Positions 43,873 to 52,059 of a stretch of 64,000 bases of DNA are shown here, piece after piece. The notes beneath the pieces are model-generated. The model was not told the origin of the DNA. It ran no database searches and saw nothing but the letters and a program-made list of their open reading frames with translations. The DNA is from an uncultured Prevotella sp. (GTDB lineage: Bacteria > Bacteroidota > Bacteroidia > Bacteroidales > Bacteroidaceae). Within the stretch, counting starts at the first letter, position 1. Each line of letters opens with the position of its first letter. The position numbers and the translations under genes are program-made. Location: the NCBI GenBank assembly GCA_945830055.1, contig CALZXH010000001.1, positions 1-64,000 on the forward strand, written 5' to 3'.

Positions 43873-44396
43873 GGAGCGACTCCTTTCCCGGTATCCTGTA
43901 CCGTTTCCACTATCCGCTGCGGACAGGCTTCCATCACCCACCGTTTTTCCTCTGCCGAACATTTCTTCAAGGACTTGCCGAATTGGCGCAGGGCTACTTT
44001 TTCGCGCACCTGTCTATACACACAGGAAAGGGTGTGCTGTAATTGGAAATAGGTGTCGTAATCGGCATCTGGATGCACCTGGATATTGATAAGCATATGA
44101 GGATTGGCAGACAACTGCTGTTCAAAAAAAGCGGATAACTGCTGTACCGATGAGGGCTTGCCGTCGCACCAAAGGGTATTCCGGGCATCAATACACAATT
44201 CTATTCCATCACGTTTCTTCACCTGGACCTCCTGCGCATCCTTGTCTTCAGGAGCGGCAAGTCGTTTCATCAGCCCCGTTTCACTGTCGAGCGAGGTGGT
44301 CACCAAAAAGAACACCAGCAACATGAATGAGATGTCAGCGGTGGCTGTGGTATTAAGTGCCGGTGTGCGACGTCGGCGAAAGTTAAACTTTCTCAT
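43869..44396 (-). CDS. exbD: ExbD/TolR-type proton channel subunit (first)
   Basis: A 175-residue ExbD homologue with the signature RRRRTPALNTTATADISFMLLVFFLVTTSLD at the N-terminus, holding the conserved Asp in the helix. The periplasmic part (about 45-175) is longer than in the second copy and ends with a Cys-containing basic stretch. Two paralogous exbD genes in tandem are frequent in Bacteroidota. It overlaps the small membrane gene by 14 nt. Confidence 0.88.
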   Translation of the reverse strand: MRKFNFRRRRTPALNTTATADISFMLLVFFLVTTSLDSETGLMKRLAAPEDKDAQEVQVKKRDGIELCIDARNTLWCDGKPSSVQQLSAFFEQQLSANPHMLINIQVHPDADYDTYFQLQHTLSCVYRQVREKVALRQFGKSLKKCSAEEKRWVMEACPQRIVETVQDTGKGVAP

Positions 44397-44778
44397 GCTT
44401 GCCGATGGATTTGCTCTTGAATAATCTTCTGTTCAGACCGCCCACGCCGAGCACCATCAGCACCGCAGCCACCACCCCAAGTGTAATGGCTGTGTTGATA
44501 AACATGTCGGTAACCTTGAGCCATTCCTCTTGCCGGTAATCCTTACCGTTAACCTGCAGCACATCTGTTGCCCCCAACGCATAGGTAAGTACAAGCATAA
44601 CGACAAAAAAGGCCGCTGTGCTCCACATGATGGTCTTGGCAGGTACACCATTGCGTGCAGAGTCCACCTCTCCACGTACTTTGAAGGCATGTACCATGCT
44701 TACTACCACTGCTGTCAGCACCGCTGCCAACAACACGTATATCAGCACCAAAAACACATCTACCGCAGCCTCTGTCAT
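44383..44778 (-). CDS. Small membrane protein between exbB and exbD
   Basis: A 131-residue protein with three hydrophobic stretches (VDVFLVLIYVLLAAVLTAVVVSMVHAF, TIMWSTAAFFVVMLVLTYALG and FINTAITLGVVAAVLMVLGVGGLN) and a basic C-terminus. No named family is recognised. Its place inside the exbB-exbD-exbD operon, overlapping both neighbours by a few nt, suggests an accessory part of the proton motor. Confidence 0.7.
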   Translation of the reverse strand: MTEAAVDVFLVLIYVLLAAVLTAVVVSMVHAFKVRGEVDSARNGVPAKTIMWSTAAFFVVMLVLTYALGATDVLQVNGKDYRQEEWLKVTDMFINTAITLGVVAAVLMVLGVGGLNRRLFKSKSIGKHEKV

Positions 44779-45638
44779 TGTTTGTTCTGCTTGTATTGGG
44801 TTATCTCATCCATCAAAGAGATGGCAGACTCTTCCATCTGCGAAGTAAGATGCTCTATTTTGGAGAGGATGAAATTATAGAACACTTGAAGCACTAACGC
44901 TGCAATGATACCGAAAACGGTAGTAATGAGCGCCACCTTCATTCCTGATGCCACAATGGAGGCATTGATGTCGCCAGCCAGACGTATATCATCAAACGCC
45001 ATCACCATACCCACCACTGTACCTAAAAACCCTAACGAAGGTGCTATGGTAATAAACAATGATATCCAGGTACAGCCCTTGTCCAAATTGGCAGCCTGCA
45101 CCGAACCGTAGGAGGCGATACTACGCTCTATGCTGTCGAGGGACTCCTGGATGCGCAACAGGCCCTGATAACAAATGGATGCCACCGGTCCACGGGTGTC
45201 TCTGCACAGTTGGCGCGCCTCATTCACCTTGTCTTCTGCCAACAGTTTTCCTATATCCGCCAATAACTTCTTGACATTCACCTCTGACATGGTAAGGTAA
45301 ACGATGCGCTCAATACAAAATGCCAAGCCCAGAACCAGCACCAAAGCCACCAGCGACATGAACCACACATTGCCCTCTATAAACTTGGTCTTCAATGTAT
45401 TATGCAATCCTATTTGGGTGAGCATATCTTCAGGCTCTCCTTCTCCCACTGTCTTGGCAACATCTTCCAGACTCATTTGGGTCACATCCTCCCTGGAAAC
45501 TGCGCTTGCCGAATCAGCAGAAGGCAACACCTCGGATGATACGCTCACGGCAGTATCTTTCTTCTGAGCCTGTACAGCTGACACTCCCGTAGCAAACATC
45601 GCCAGAAAGAAAACCAACCACACAAATCTTTTCATCAT
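44775..45638 (-). CDS. exbB: ExbB/TolQ/MotA-type proton channel protein
   Basis: A 287-residue MotA/TolQ/ExbB-family protein with a cleavable-looking N-terminus (FVWLVFFLAMFATGVSAVQAQ), a Ser-rich linker, and the channel domain (NVWFMSLVALVLVLGLAFCIERIVYL, ...GCTWISLFITIAPSLGFLGTVVGMVMAF, IVASGMKVALITTVFGIIAALVLQVFYN). It channels protons with ExbD. The start at 45638 (MMKRF) is chosen because the ORF's start at 45692 lies within the promoter. Confidence 0.92.
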   Translation of the reverse strand: MMKRFVWLVFFLAMFATGVSAVQAQKKDTAVSVSSEVLPSADSASAVSREDVTQMSLEDVAKTVGEGEPEDMLTQIGLHNTLKTKFIEGNVWFMSLVALVLVLGLAFCIERIVYLTMSEVNVKKLLADIGKLLAEDKVNEARQLCRDTRGPVASICYQGLLRIQESLDSIERSIASYGSVQAANLDKGCTWISLFITIAPSLGFLGTVVGMVMAFDDIRLAGDINASIVASGMKVALITTVFGIIAALVLQVFYNFILSKIEHLTSQMEESAISLMDEITQYKQNKQ

Positions 45639-45661
45639 TGTCTCATCGTTTTTACGGCTGG

Positions 45662-45693
45662 CAAAGGTAGCAAATAAAATGCAACTTTGCAAA
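45662..45693 (-). promoter_or_regulatory. Promoter of exbB operon
   Basis: On the minus strand TTTG (45693-45690), 20 nt, TACCTTTG (45669-45662), 24 nt upstream of the ATG. It overlaps the 15-bp dyad. Confidence 0.72.
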
Positions 45694-45711
45694 TGAGTTG
45701 CATTTTATTTG
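45671..45711. promoter_or_regulatory. Perfect 15-bp operator dyad between exbB and Cu/Zn efflux gene
   Basis: CAAATAAAATGCAAC (45671-45685), an 11-nt centre TTTGCAAATGA, and GTTGCATTTTATTTG (45697-45711). The arms match perfectly. They span the exbB promoter spacer and reach the -7 box of the efflux gene, so a bound repressor could shut both directions. Confidence 0.8.
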
Positions 45712-45714
45712 TAT

Positions 45715-45722
45715 TACTTTTG
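45715..45722 (+). promoter_or_regulatory. -7 box of the Cu/Zn efflux gene
   Basis: TACTTTTG, just after the dyad and about 70 nt before the chosen ATG. The -33 region is not consensus. Confidence 0.5.
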
Positions 45723-45791
45723 CACTCGTTATCATACAATTACAGGACTTTTAAAAACAAGGGGAGTATCATCGGCTCTCCACACGAAAAC

Positions 45792-46865
45792 ATGGAAGAA
45801 ATTATCGATTTAATCAACGAAATGTCGCCCTACATCCTTTTGGGCTTTCTGCTGGCAGGACTGATGCACGCATTCATCTCACCGGCACTGTATCACCGTT
45901 ATCTTGGCGGCAACACATTCCGCTCAGTGGTCAATGCTGCTCTGCTGGGCATTCCACTACCACTCTGCTCATGTGGTGTCATACCCACTGCCATGTCATT
46001 GCATAAGGAGGGTGCTTCCAAAGGTGCCACCATTTCCTTTCTCATCGCCACCCCACAAACGGGAATTGATTCCATCATTGCCACCTATTCGTTGATGGGA
46101 CTCCCCTTTGCCTTGCTGCGCCCCATAGCAGCTCTGTTCACAGCCCTCTTCGGCGGTGCCATCACCAACCTTTGGAGCCACTGCGATCATCAGCCTGCCA
46201 AGTCCCGCACCTGTTGTTGTGATGACGACCATTGCGACGATGATGACTGTAAGGGAGGCTGCTGTTGCCATGAAGATAATGGAGAAGCACCTGTCACTTT
46301 ATGGCAGAAACTGGTCAAGGCCCTGCACTACGCCTTTGTTGAGATGATGGGCGATATAGGCAAATGGCTGTTAGTGGGATTGCTGGTAGCAGGACTGATT
46401 ACCGTATTTGTTCCTGCATCATTCTTCAGTATGTTTACAGACAAACCTTTGCTGAGTATGCTGCTGGTGCTGGTGTGTGCCATGCCCATGTATCTGTGCG
46501 CCACCGGTTCTATTCCCATCGCCGTCGCTTTGATGCTCAAGGGACTATCTCCCGGCACTGCCTTGGTGTTGCTCATGGCAGGTCCGGCAGTCAATGCCGC
46601 CTCCATGATTGTCATCGGCAAGGTGATGGGCAGACGAACCGTATGGCTTTATCTCATCTCAGTGATCATGGGTGCAGTGGCATGCGGACTGACAATAGAC
46701 TATCTGTTGCCTCACGAATGGTTCTCCGTTCCTCTCAACAGCATCCATCACAGCAAGACAGAAGGAGTACCTGTTTTCAGCACTATCTGCTCCATTCTGC
46801 TTCTCGCCATGATTCTGTTTGCCCGACACCACAAAAAACGCACATCACACAAATGCTGCGGATAA
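45792..46865 (+). CDS. SO_0444-family Cu/Zn efflux permease
   Basis: A 357-residue membrane permease with eight or so helices, of the SO_0444 family proposed to export Cu or Zn. Seen: LGIPLPLCSCGVIPTAMSLHKEGASKGATISFLIATPQTGIDS, a central Cys/His/Asp-rich loop (CCCDDDHCDDDDCKGGCCCHED, near residues 135-160) and AMPMYLCATGSIPIAVALMLKGLSPGTALVLLMAGPAVN. A Cys pair ends the protein (KCCG). The start at 45792 (MEEIIDLINE) is preferred over the ORF start at 45687, which lies in the regulatory dyad. Confidence 0.88.
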   Translation: MEEIIDLINEMSPYILLGFLLAGLMHAFISPALYHRYLGGNTFRSVVNAALLGIPLPLCSCGVIPTAMSLHKEGASKGATISFLIATPQTGIDSIIATYSLMGLPFALLRPIAALFTALFGGAITNLWSHCDHQPAKSRTCCCDDDHCDDDDCKGGCCCHEDNGEAPVTLWQKLVKALHYAFVEMMGDIGKWLLVGLLVAGLITVFVPASFFSMFTDKPLLSMLLVLVCAMPMYLCATGSIPIAVALMLKGLSPGTALVLLMAGPAVNAASMIVIGKVMGRRTVWLYLISVIMGAVACGLTIDYLLPHEWFSVPLNSIHHSKTEGVPVFSTICSILLLAMILFARHHKKRTSHKCCG

Positions 46866-46990
46866 GGTTGCGACTATTCTCCGTCAATCACTTGACCGGA
46901 CAATGTGCGGTCGATATTAAGACCGATATAGTTGACCTTTATCTATCACACCGCTGCGCAGATAAGACACTTATATTTCGTCGAACTCAC

Positions 46991-47030
46991 ATTAAAAGAA
47001 GATGCTCGCCTTACTGGCGAGCATCTTCAA
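46991..47030 (-). terminator. Terminator of tRNA-Ser
   Basis: On the minus strand a 13-bp perfect stem GAAGATGCTCGCC / GGCGAGCATCTTC with a 5-nt loop, followed by TTTTAATG. It lies just after the tRNA gene. Confidence 0.85.
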
Positions 47031-47057
47031 GACTCCTTCATTTACAAGGATTTCTGC

Positions 47058-47144
47058 GGAGAGAACAGGATTCGAACCTGCGAACCGGTTTTGCCGGTTA
47101 CACGCTTTCCAGGCGTGCCTCTTCAACCACTCGAGCACCTCTCC
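47058..47144 (-). tRNA. tRNA-Ser (anticodon GGA)
   Basis: On the minus strand the 87-nt sequence folds as a class II tRNA: acceptor GGAGAGG pairs with a matching 3' CTCTCC, D arm around TGGTTGAAGAGG, anticodon arm CACGCCTGGAAAGCGTG with anticodon GGA (reads UCC/UCU), a long variable arm AACCGGCAAAACCGGTT as in tRNA-Ser, and T arm GCAGGTTCGAATCCTGT. No CCA is encoded. Confidence 0.93.
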
Positions 47145-47170
47145 TTGTTGCGTTTTCCTTAATTGCGGTG

Positions 47171-47178
47171 CAAAAGTA
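47171..47178 (-). promoter_or_regulatory. -7 box of tRNA-Ser
   Basis: The minus strand reads TACTTTTG, 27 nt before the tRNA 5' end. No clear -33 box. Confidence 0.5.
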
Positions 47179-47254
47179 GTATATTTATTTCTGATTTGGA
47201 CAGAGAGAGGCATTTTTTAAGTTTCATTAAGATTTAGAGACAAGCTAATCAATG

Positions 47255-48058
47255 CTACTCCGCATAAATCTTACTGTCTGATGACAGGAAAAGCCTATTG
47301 GCTGTCTGCGTGGTCACTTGCGCCACTTCCTCCTCCGTTACGCCGTAACTCTGCGCCAATACCGAAATGATATAAGGTATGAAGGAGCTTTCATTGCGGG
47401 TGCCACGCTTGGGAACTGGTGCCATATAGGGCGCATCCGTTTCCAGCACAATGCGGTGCAAGGGCACTGCCTGCGGCAGCACCGTAGGCAGAGGCGACTT
47501 CTTGAAAGTGAGTACTCCCCCTATACCCAAAACAAAACGTGGGAACGACAGCAGTTGTTCGGCCTCCTGCTCATTGCCTGTAAAACAGTGGAATACGCCA
47601 CCTACCAGGTCTTTCTCATATTCACGCAACAGTTTCACCATCTCGTTTTGCGCCTTCCTGCAATGTATCATCAGCGGTTTCTTCATCTCCACTGCCCATT
47701 CCACCTGTATTCTGAAGGCATCCAACTGTGCCTGTTCAAACTCTCGACTCCAGTAGAAATCAAGTCCCACTTCGCCGATAGCGATAAAATCATCACAATA
47801 CATTGCCTTGAGTCGGGCAATCATCTCCCGATAGTCTGGCTTTACCTCTTCCGGATGTAGTCCCACCATAGGGAATACCACTCCAGGGTATTCTGAGGCG
47901 AGTGTCAGCGCCCTTTCGCTTGATGCCACATCAATAGCAGGAACAAATATCTTCTCTGCTCCCTGTTCACGGGCACGCTTCACTACTTCGGGAAGATCTT
48001 GCGCAAACTCTTCCCCGTCCAGATGGGCATGTGTATCTATAAAATTGATCATCATCAA
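47255..48058 (-). CDS. TatD-family metal-dependent hydrolase
   Basis: A 267-residue TatD/YcfH-type (beta-alpha)8 hydrolase. Ligand motifs: FIDTHAHLDG, AIGEVGLDFYW, MIHCRKAQ, GVFHCFTGN and IVLETDAPY. Related enzymes are 3'-5' DNA exonucleases or deacylases; substrate not clear. An alternative start one or two codons downstream is equally possible. It lies 33 nt after the polyprenyl synthase gene. Confidence 0.92.
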   Translation of the reverse strand: MMMINFIDTHAHLDGEEFAQDLPEVVKRAREQGAEKIFVPAIDVASSERALTLASEYPGVVFPMVGLHPEEVKPDYREMIARLKAMYCDDFIAIGEVGLDFYWSREFEQAQLDAFRIQVEWAVEMKKPLMIHCRKAQNEMVKLLREYEKDLVGGVFHCFTGNEQEAEQLLSFPRFVLGIGGVLTFKKSPLPTVLPQAVPLHRIVLETDAPYMAPVPKRGTRNESSFIPYIISVLAQSYGVTEEEVAQVTTQTANRLFLSSDSKIYAE

Positions 48059-48091
48059 ACCGTATAACTATCAAAAGGGCTTTACAGAGCC

Positions 48092-49066
48092 TTACTTCTC
48101 GCGTTTCATCATGTCAAGGGCATAGCGCCGAAGCACTTCCTTGCGTTCCGCAGGCAATGGGATGCTTTCCAGACATTCCAGACTCTCCTGAAAATAGGTA
48201 TTTATCTTTTTCTCGCAGAGTTCACGGATACCTATTTCATTATAAAGGCGCGTCACAGCTTCAATTTTCTCTTGTCTGTCAAAATCATTGACAGTAGTCC
48301 AATGGGTCAGTTCCGCACGTTGCTTATCATTGGCATGCAGGAATGCATTGATAAGCATGTAGGTTTTCTTGTTAGAAGTGATATCACCTCCTATCGCCTT
48401 GCCAAAGACTTGGGGGTCACCATACACATCCAGCAAGTCATCCTGCAGTTGGAATGCCAGTCCCACCAATTCACCAAAGCGATACAGTTGCTGTGTATCC
48501 TGCTTTGAGGCATCAGCCAACAGTGCCCCCATCTTGGTAGCACAAGCCAGCAGCACGCTGGTTTTCAGCCTTATCATTTCTATATACTCCTCTTCAGTCA
48601 CATCGTCGCGTGTCTCGAACTCCATGTCATACTGCTGTCCCTCCCCTATCTGCAATGCCGTTTCAGTGAACAGATGCAGCAATTCCGGAAGCTTGTCTTC
48701 ATCACATTGCGCCAATCGTTGATAAGCAAGTACCTGCATGGTATCTCCCGAGAGAATGGCAGCGTTGGCATTCCATTTCCGATGCACAGTGGGTTTTCCG
48801 CGCCTCACATCAGCATTGTCCATCAGGTCATCGTGCAGTAGCGTATAGTTATGATAGGTTTCCAGAGCGCAGGCAGGCATAAGTATATGTTCGGGATTGT
48901 CCTTATACATATTGTATGCCAGCAGCATCAGCACCGGGCGTATGCGCTTGCCGCCTAATGACAGCACGTATCTGACGGGGTCATAGATGGTTTGCGGTTC
49001 TCTCTCGTAAGGCAGGTTACTGATAAAATCATTCACCATGTCCAAAAGTTCCTGTGATGTTTTCAT
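48092..49066 (-). CDS. Polyprenyl diphosphate synthase
   Basis: A trans-prenyltransferase of about 324 residues: SLGGKRIRPVLMLLAYN, the first Asp-rich motif LLHDDLMDNADVRRG, IGEGQQYDMEF, and the second motif FQLQDDLLDVYGD. It makes short- or medium-chain polyprenyl diphosphate (farnesyl or longer). Chain length cannot be fixed by eye. ispH, which supplies its C5 substrates, lies 4 kb to the right. Confidence 0.93.
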   Translation of the reverse strand: MKTSQELLDMVNDFISNLPYEREPQTIYDPVRYVLSLGGKRIRPVLMLLAYNMYKDNPEHILMPACALETYHNYTLLHDDLMDNADVRRGKPTVHRKWNANAAILSGDTMQVLAYQRLAQCDEDKLPELLHLFTETALQIGEGQQYDMEFETRDDVTEEEYIEMIRLKTSVLLACATKMGALLADASKQDTQQLYRFGELVGLAFQLQDDLLDVYGDPQVFGKAIGGDITSNKKTYMLINAFLHANDKQRAELTHWTTVNDFDRQEKIEAVTRLYNEIGIRELCEKKINTYFQESLECLESIPLPAERKEVLRRYALDMMKREK

Positions 49067-49108
49067 GATTATCATTGGTTTATGGTGGCAATGGGTGCCA
49101 CCGTCATA

Positions 49109-49819
49109 TTAAAGTCTGAACACAATGGGCACAGCCACCATGGTTCTGCAAGGTTTGTCATTTTGTATTCCTGGTTTCCAATTGGGCATCTTGTGCATCA
49201 CACGCATGGCCTCATTGTCGCAGTTAGGTTCCAGCGACTTGGCCACCTTAATGTCGGATATTGACCCGTCGGTATTCACAATAAACTGCACCAGCACCTT
49301 ACCCTGTATCTTACGCATCTTGGCAAAGGGCGGATAAGTGAGATTGCTGGTAAGCCATTTCATGAAGGCAACAGCCCCACCTGGGAACTGCGGAAGATCC
49401 TGTACCACTCTGAAATTGAGCGGATTGTCATTAGTATCCACTACGGGTGGCATATCATCTTCAGTATCATCTGTTTCCATCGCCTGATCGAGGTTGTTGT
49501 CGCCCGTATTCAATGGTTCTGATATATCTTCTTTCTGTGCCTGCTGCGGGTCTTCCGTTTCCACCACCTTTAGAGCCTGTTTCTTTTCGGGTTCCAGCGG
49601 CAGCAAAGGTATTCGATCTTCGTTCTTCTCTTCCTCTATCATGTCGAGCTCTTCGGTTATCTCTTCTATCTCCTCATCCGAGAACTCGTCCTCATCATCG
49701 CCCAAAGGGATATGGACAAGCACTAAGAGAGCTACGGTCACAAGCAGTAGCGCGATAAAAAAGCGCCGTGCCCGTCCTCTCTCCAAATCTGCTTTCGGTG
49801 ATTTCTTCAATTCCATCAT
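49109..49819 (-). CDS. tonB: TonB family energy transducer
   Basis: A 236-residue TonB-like protein: short basic cytoplasmic start (MMELKKSPKADLERGRARR), one membrane helix (FFIALLLVTVALLVLVHIPLG), an acidic Pro/Glu/Asp-rich spacer to about 130, and the C-terminal TonB_C domain (FMKWLTSNLTYPPFAKMRKIQGKVLVQFIVNTDGSISDIKVAKSLEPNCDNEAMRVMHKMPNWKPG). It would transmit energy from ExbB-ExbD to SusC-type transporters. It heads the tonB / polyprenyl synthase / TatD run. Confidence 0.92.
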   Translation of the reverse strand: MMELKKSPKADLERGRARRFFIALLLVTVALLVLVHIPLGDDEDEFSDEEIEEITEELDMIEEEKNEDRIPLLPLEPEKKQALKVVETEDPQQAQKEDISEPLNTGDNNLDQAMETDDTEDDMPPVVDTNDNPLNFRVVQDLPQFPGGAVAFMKWLTSNLTYPPFAKMRKIQGKVLVQFIVNTDGSISDIKVAKSLEPNCDNEAMRVMHKMPNWKPGIQNDKPCRTMVAVPIVFRL

Positions 49820-49911
49820 CCCTTGTCCAATGTCGTTTCAGAAAGATGTTCTTAGGTTCTGTTGATTTTCCCGTCACAGACCAAAAAACGATTCTTCCGT
49901 TAAATCATTTA

Positions 49912-49919
49912 CAAAAGTA
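49912..49919 (-). promoter_or_regulatory. -7 box of the tonB gene
   Basis: The minus strand reads TACTTTTG, about 93 nt before the tonB start. It faces a plus-strand TATCTTTG (49942-49949) upstream of porQ. Neither has a good -33 box. Confidence 0.45.
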
Positions 49920-49941
49920 ATCAGATATTTGAAAAAAGCCG

Positions 49942-49949
49942 TATCTTTG
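49942..49949 (+). promoter_or_regulatory. -7 box of porQ
   Basis: TATCTTTG on the plus strand 22 nt before the porQ ATG. The -33 is not clear. Confidence 0.45.
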
Positions 49950-49970
49950 TAGTCAAAATAATAAAAACGG

Positions 49971-50918
49971 ATGAAAAAAGTCTCCATCACGCTACTTTCC
50001 TTGCTTCTTTCCTTCGTGGTACATGCACAGGAAAGTGGCACGGCATATAATTTCCTACGCCTGCCTGTAAGTGCCCACGCAGCAGCATTGGGCGGAGACA
50101 ACATCTCCATCACTGAGGATGATCCATCTGTCATTTTCCATAATCCTGCTCTTATCAGCAATGTGACCGACAAAAGCATTAACATCAACTTCATGACCTA
50201 CATGGAAGGAGTGAATATCGGAAGTGCGTCGTTTGTAAAAGCATGGGGTGAACGTGCTACCTGGGGAGCTTGCGCCATGTACATGGACTATGGAAAGATC
50301 AAGGAGACCACCGCAACGAACGAGGTGATAGGCGACTTCTCTGCCAAAGACGTAATGCTGGGCGGAACCTTTACATATCTGCTCTCCAACAAGATTGCCG
50401 GTGGTATCACCGCCAAAATCATCTCTTCTTCTATCGGAGGCTACAGTTCTATGGCCGTGGGTATCGACCTTGGACTGAATTACTACGATGCCGAGCGCAA
50501 TTGGTCGGTCGCTGCAGTGGCGAAGAACCTGGGTGGACAGGTAAAAGCCTATGACGACAATTTCGAGAAAATTCCTTTTGACCTGCAGTTAGGAGCCAGC
50601 AAACGACTGGAGGGAGCTCCCCTGCGTTTTTCTGCTACGCTCACCCGTCTCAACTCCTGGGACGAGGACTTTATCAACCACCTTGCCATCGGTGCCGACC
50701 TATTTTTGGGCAACAGCATCTATGTGGCTGCAGGCTACAATTTTCGACGTGCCGACGAAATGAAAATCAATCAGGACGATGACAGCAGCAGCAATCATGG
50801 AGCAGGTCTGTCCGTAGGCGGGGGCATCCAACTGGAACGTTTCAAGTTTCAGATGTCGTATGCCAAGTACCATGTTTCTTCCACCTCGCTGCTGTTCAAC
50901 CTCTCCTACACATTATAG
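49971..50918 (+). CDS. porQ: T9SS component PorQ-like outer membrane protein
   Basis: A 315-residue beta-barrel protein with a signal peptide ([19 protein letters not shown]). The start of the mature part, [41 protein letters not shown], and many alternating strands match PorQ/PorV-type proteins. PorQ acts with PorU/V/Z in attaching T9SS cargo at the surface. It is followed by cmk with a 40-nt gap. Confidence 0.82.
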   Translation: MKKVSITLLSLLLSFVVHAQESGTAYNFLRLPVSAHAAALGGDNISITEDDPSVIFHNPALISNVTDKSININFMTYMEGVNIGSASFVKAWGERATWGACAMYMDYGKIKETTATNEVIGDFSAKDVMLGGTFTYLLSNKIAGGITAKIISSSIGGYSSMAVGIDLGLNYYDAERNWSVAAVAKNLGGQVKAYDDNFEKIPFDLQLGASKRLEGAPLRFSATLTRLNSWDEDFINHLAIGADLFLGNSIYVAAGYNFRRADEMKINQDDDSSSNHGAGLSVGGGIQLERFKFQMSYAKYHVSSTSLLFNLSYTL

Positions 50919-50958
50919 AAGATTCCAAATCCATTTACATCATAATACCGACAGAAAC

Positions 50959-51648
50959 ATGAAAAAAATCGTGATAGCCATCGACGGTCACTCTTCTTGC
51001 GGCAAAAGCACCATGGCAAAGGCACTGGCCCGCCAATTGGGATACATCTACGTAGATACAGGCGCCATGTACCGCGCCGTAACGCTCTTTGCCCTGCAGC
51101 ACCAATTGTTCGAGACCGACGGCACCGTGAAGGCAGAAGCCCTGAAATCCATGATGCCTCAGGTACACGTATCGTTTGTAATGAACGAGGAAACGAGACT
51201 GCCCGAAATCTGCCTCAACGGCGTGGCAGTAGAGCGGGAGATACGCACCATGGAGGTGTCTTCGCATGTCAGTCCCATCGCAGCTCTTCCCTTTGTGCGC
51301 GAGGCTATGGTGGCACAGCAGCGTGAGATGGGCATCCAAAAGGGCATTGTAATGGATGGAAGGGATATAGGCACCACCGTTTTTCCCCATGCCGAACTGA
51401 AAGTATTTGTCACGGCGACAGCAGAAACAAGAGCACAACGACGCTTCAAGGAGCTGCAGGAAAAAGGAATGGAAGCCGACTACGAAACGATATTGAAGAA
51501 TGTCCAGGAACGCGACTACATAGATTCACACAGGGAGGTGTCACCGTTACGTCAGGCAGAAGATGCCATTCTTTTAGACAACAGCAATATGACCATCAGC
51601 CAGCAACAACAATGGCTTTTAGACCAGGTACAACGCGTATGCCGCTAA
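50959..51648 (+). CDS. cmk: Cytidylate kinase
   Basis: A 229-residue (d)CMP kinase. Walker [34 protein letters not shown], and the LID/base-binding block [25 protein letters not shown] are canonical. It makes CDP and dCDP. The ATG at 50959 (MKKIVIAID) is used; the ORF's start at 50860 lies within porQ. Confidence 0.95.
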   Translation: MKKIVIAIDGHSSCGKSTMAKALARQLGYIYVDTGAMYRAVTLFALQHQLFETDGTVKAEALKSMMPQVHVSFVMNEETRLPEICLNGVAVEREIRTMEVSSHVSPIAALPFVREAMVAQQREMGIQKGIVMDGRDIGTTVFPHAELKVFVTATAETRAQRRFKELQEKGMEADYETILKNVQERDYIDSHREVSPLRQAEDAILLDNSNMTISQQQQWLLDQVQRVCR

Positions 51649-51660
51649 GTTGACAACAAG

Positions 51661-51909
51661 CTACTCTGATTTGTCAAAAGGAAGTCCGGACTGCCGTGCC
51701 AACGCCTCGTTGCATCGGTTTGAGAGATCTTCGAACAGATTGTGATTCAACACCATACTTATCTTCATCAACAAGTCACTGCCGATATTGTCACGCTGAA
51801 ATATGTCATATACATTGGAACGCTCACAATGAATTGCCTCAGACAACTGTTTTACTGTCACATTTTTCTGTAACATTATATCTCTAATATATTCTCCCAA
51901 TTTTGCCAT
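51661..51909 (-). CDS. Small XRE-type HTH regulator
   Basis: An 82-residue single-domain DNA-binding protein: LGEYIRDIMLQKNVTVKQLSEAIHCERSNVYDIFQRDNIGSDLLMKISMVLNHNLFEDL shows the XRE helix-turn-helix arrangement. Target genes are unknown. The upstream region (51910-52059) contains a -7 box and a C10 tract. It lies 12 nt after cmk's stop on the opposite strand. Confidence 0.8.
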   Translation of the reverse strand: MAKLGEYIRDIMLQKNVTVKQLSEAIHCERSNVYDIFQRDNIGSDLLMKISMVLNHNLFEDLSNRCNEALARQSGLPFDKSE

Positions 51910-51988
51910 CAGTTCTTTAATTTAACGGTTTCAGTAGTTAGTCTATCAATTTTATTATCGCCTAATCATCTTTTTCCTATTTAGAATG

Positions 51989-51996
51989 CAAAGGTA
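51989..51996 (-). promoter_or_regulatory. -7 box of the XRE gene
   Basis: The minus strand reads TACCTTTG, 80 nt before the ATG. No TTTG at -33. Confidence 0.5.
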
Positions 51997-52025
51997 ACTA
52001 TTTATCTCTGACTATTACCACGTTA

Positions 52026-52035
52026 CCCCCCCCCC
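52026..52035 (+). repeat. C10 homopolymer tract upstream of XRE promoter
   Basis: Ten consecutive C (plus strand) lie 30 bp upstream of the XRE -7 box, just beyond the position of a -33 element. Homopolymers of this length are prone to slippage. Confidence 0.7.
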
Positions 52036-52059
52036 ATTAACTTTTATTAACTGCGTTTT

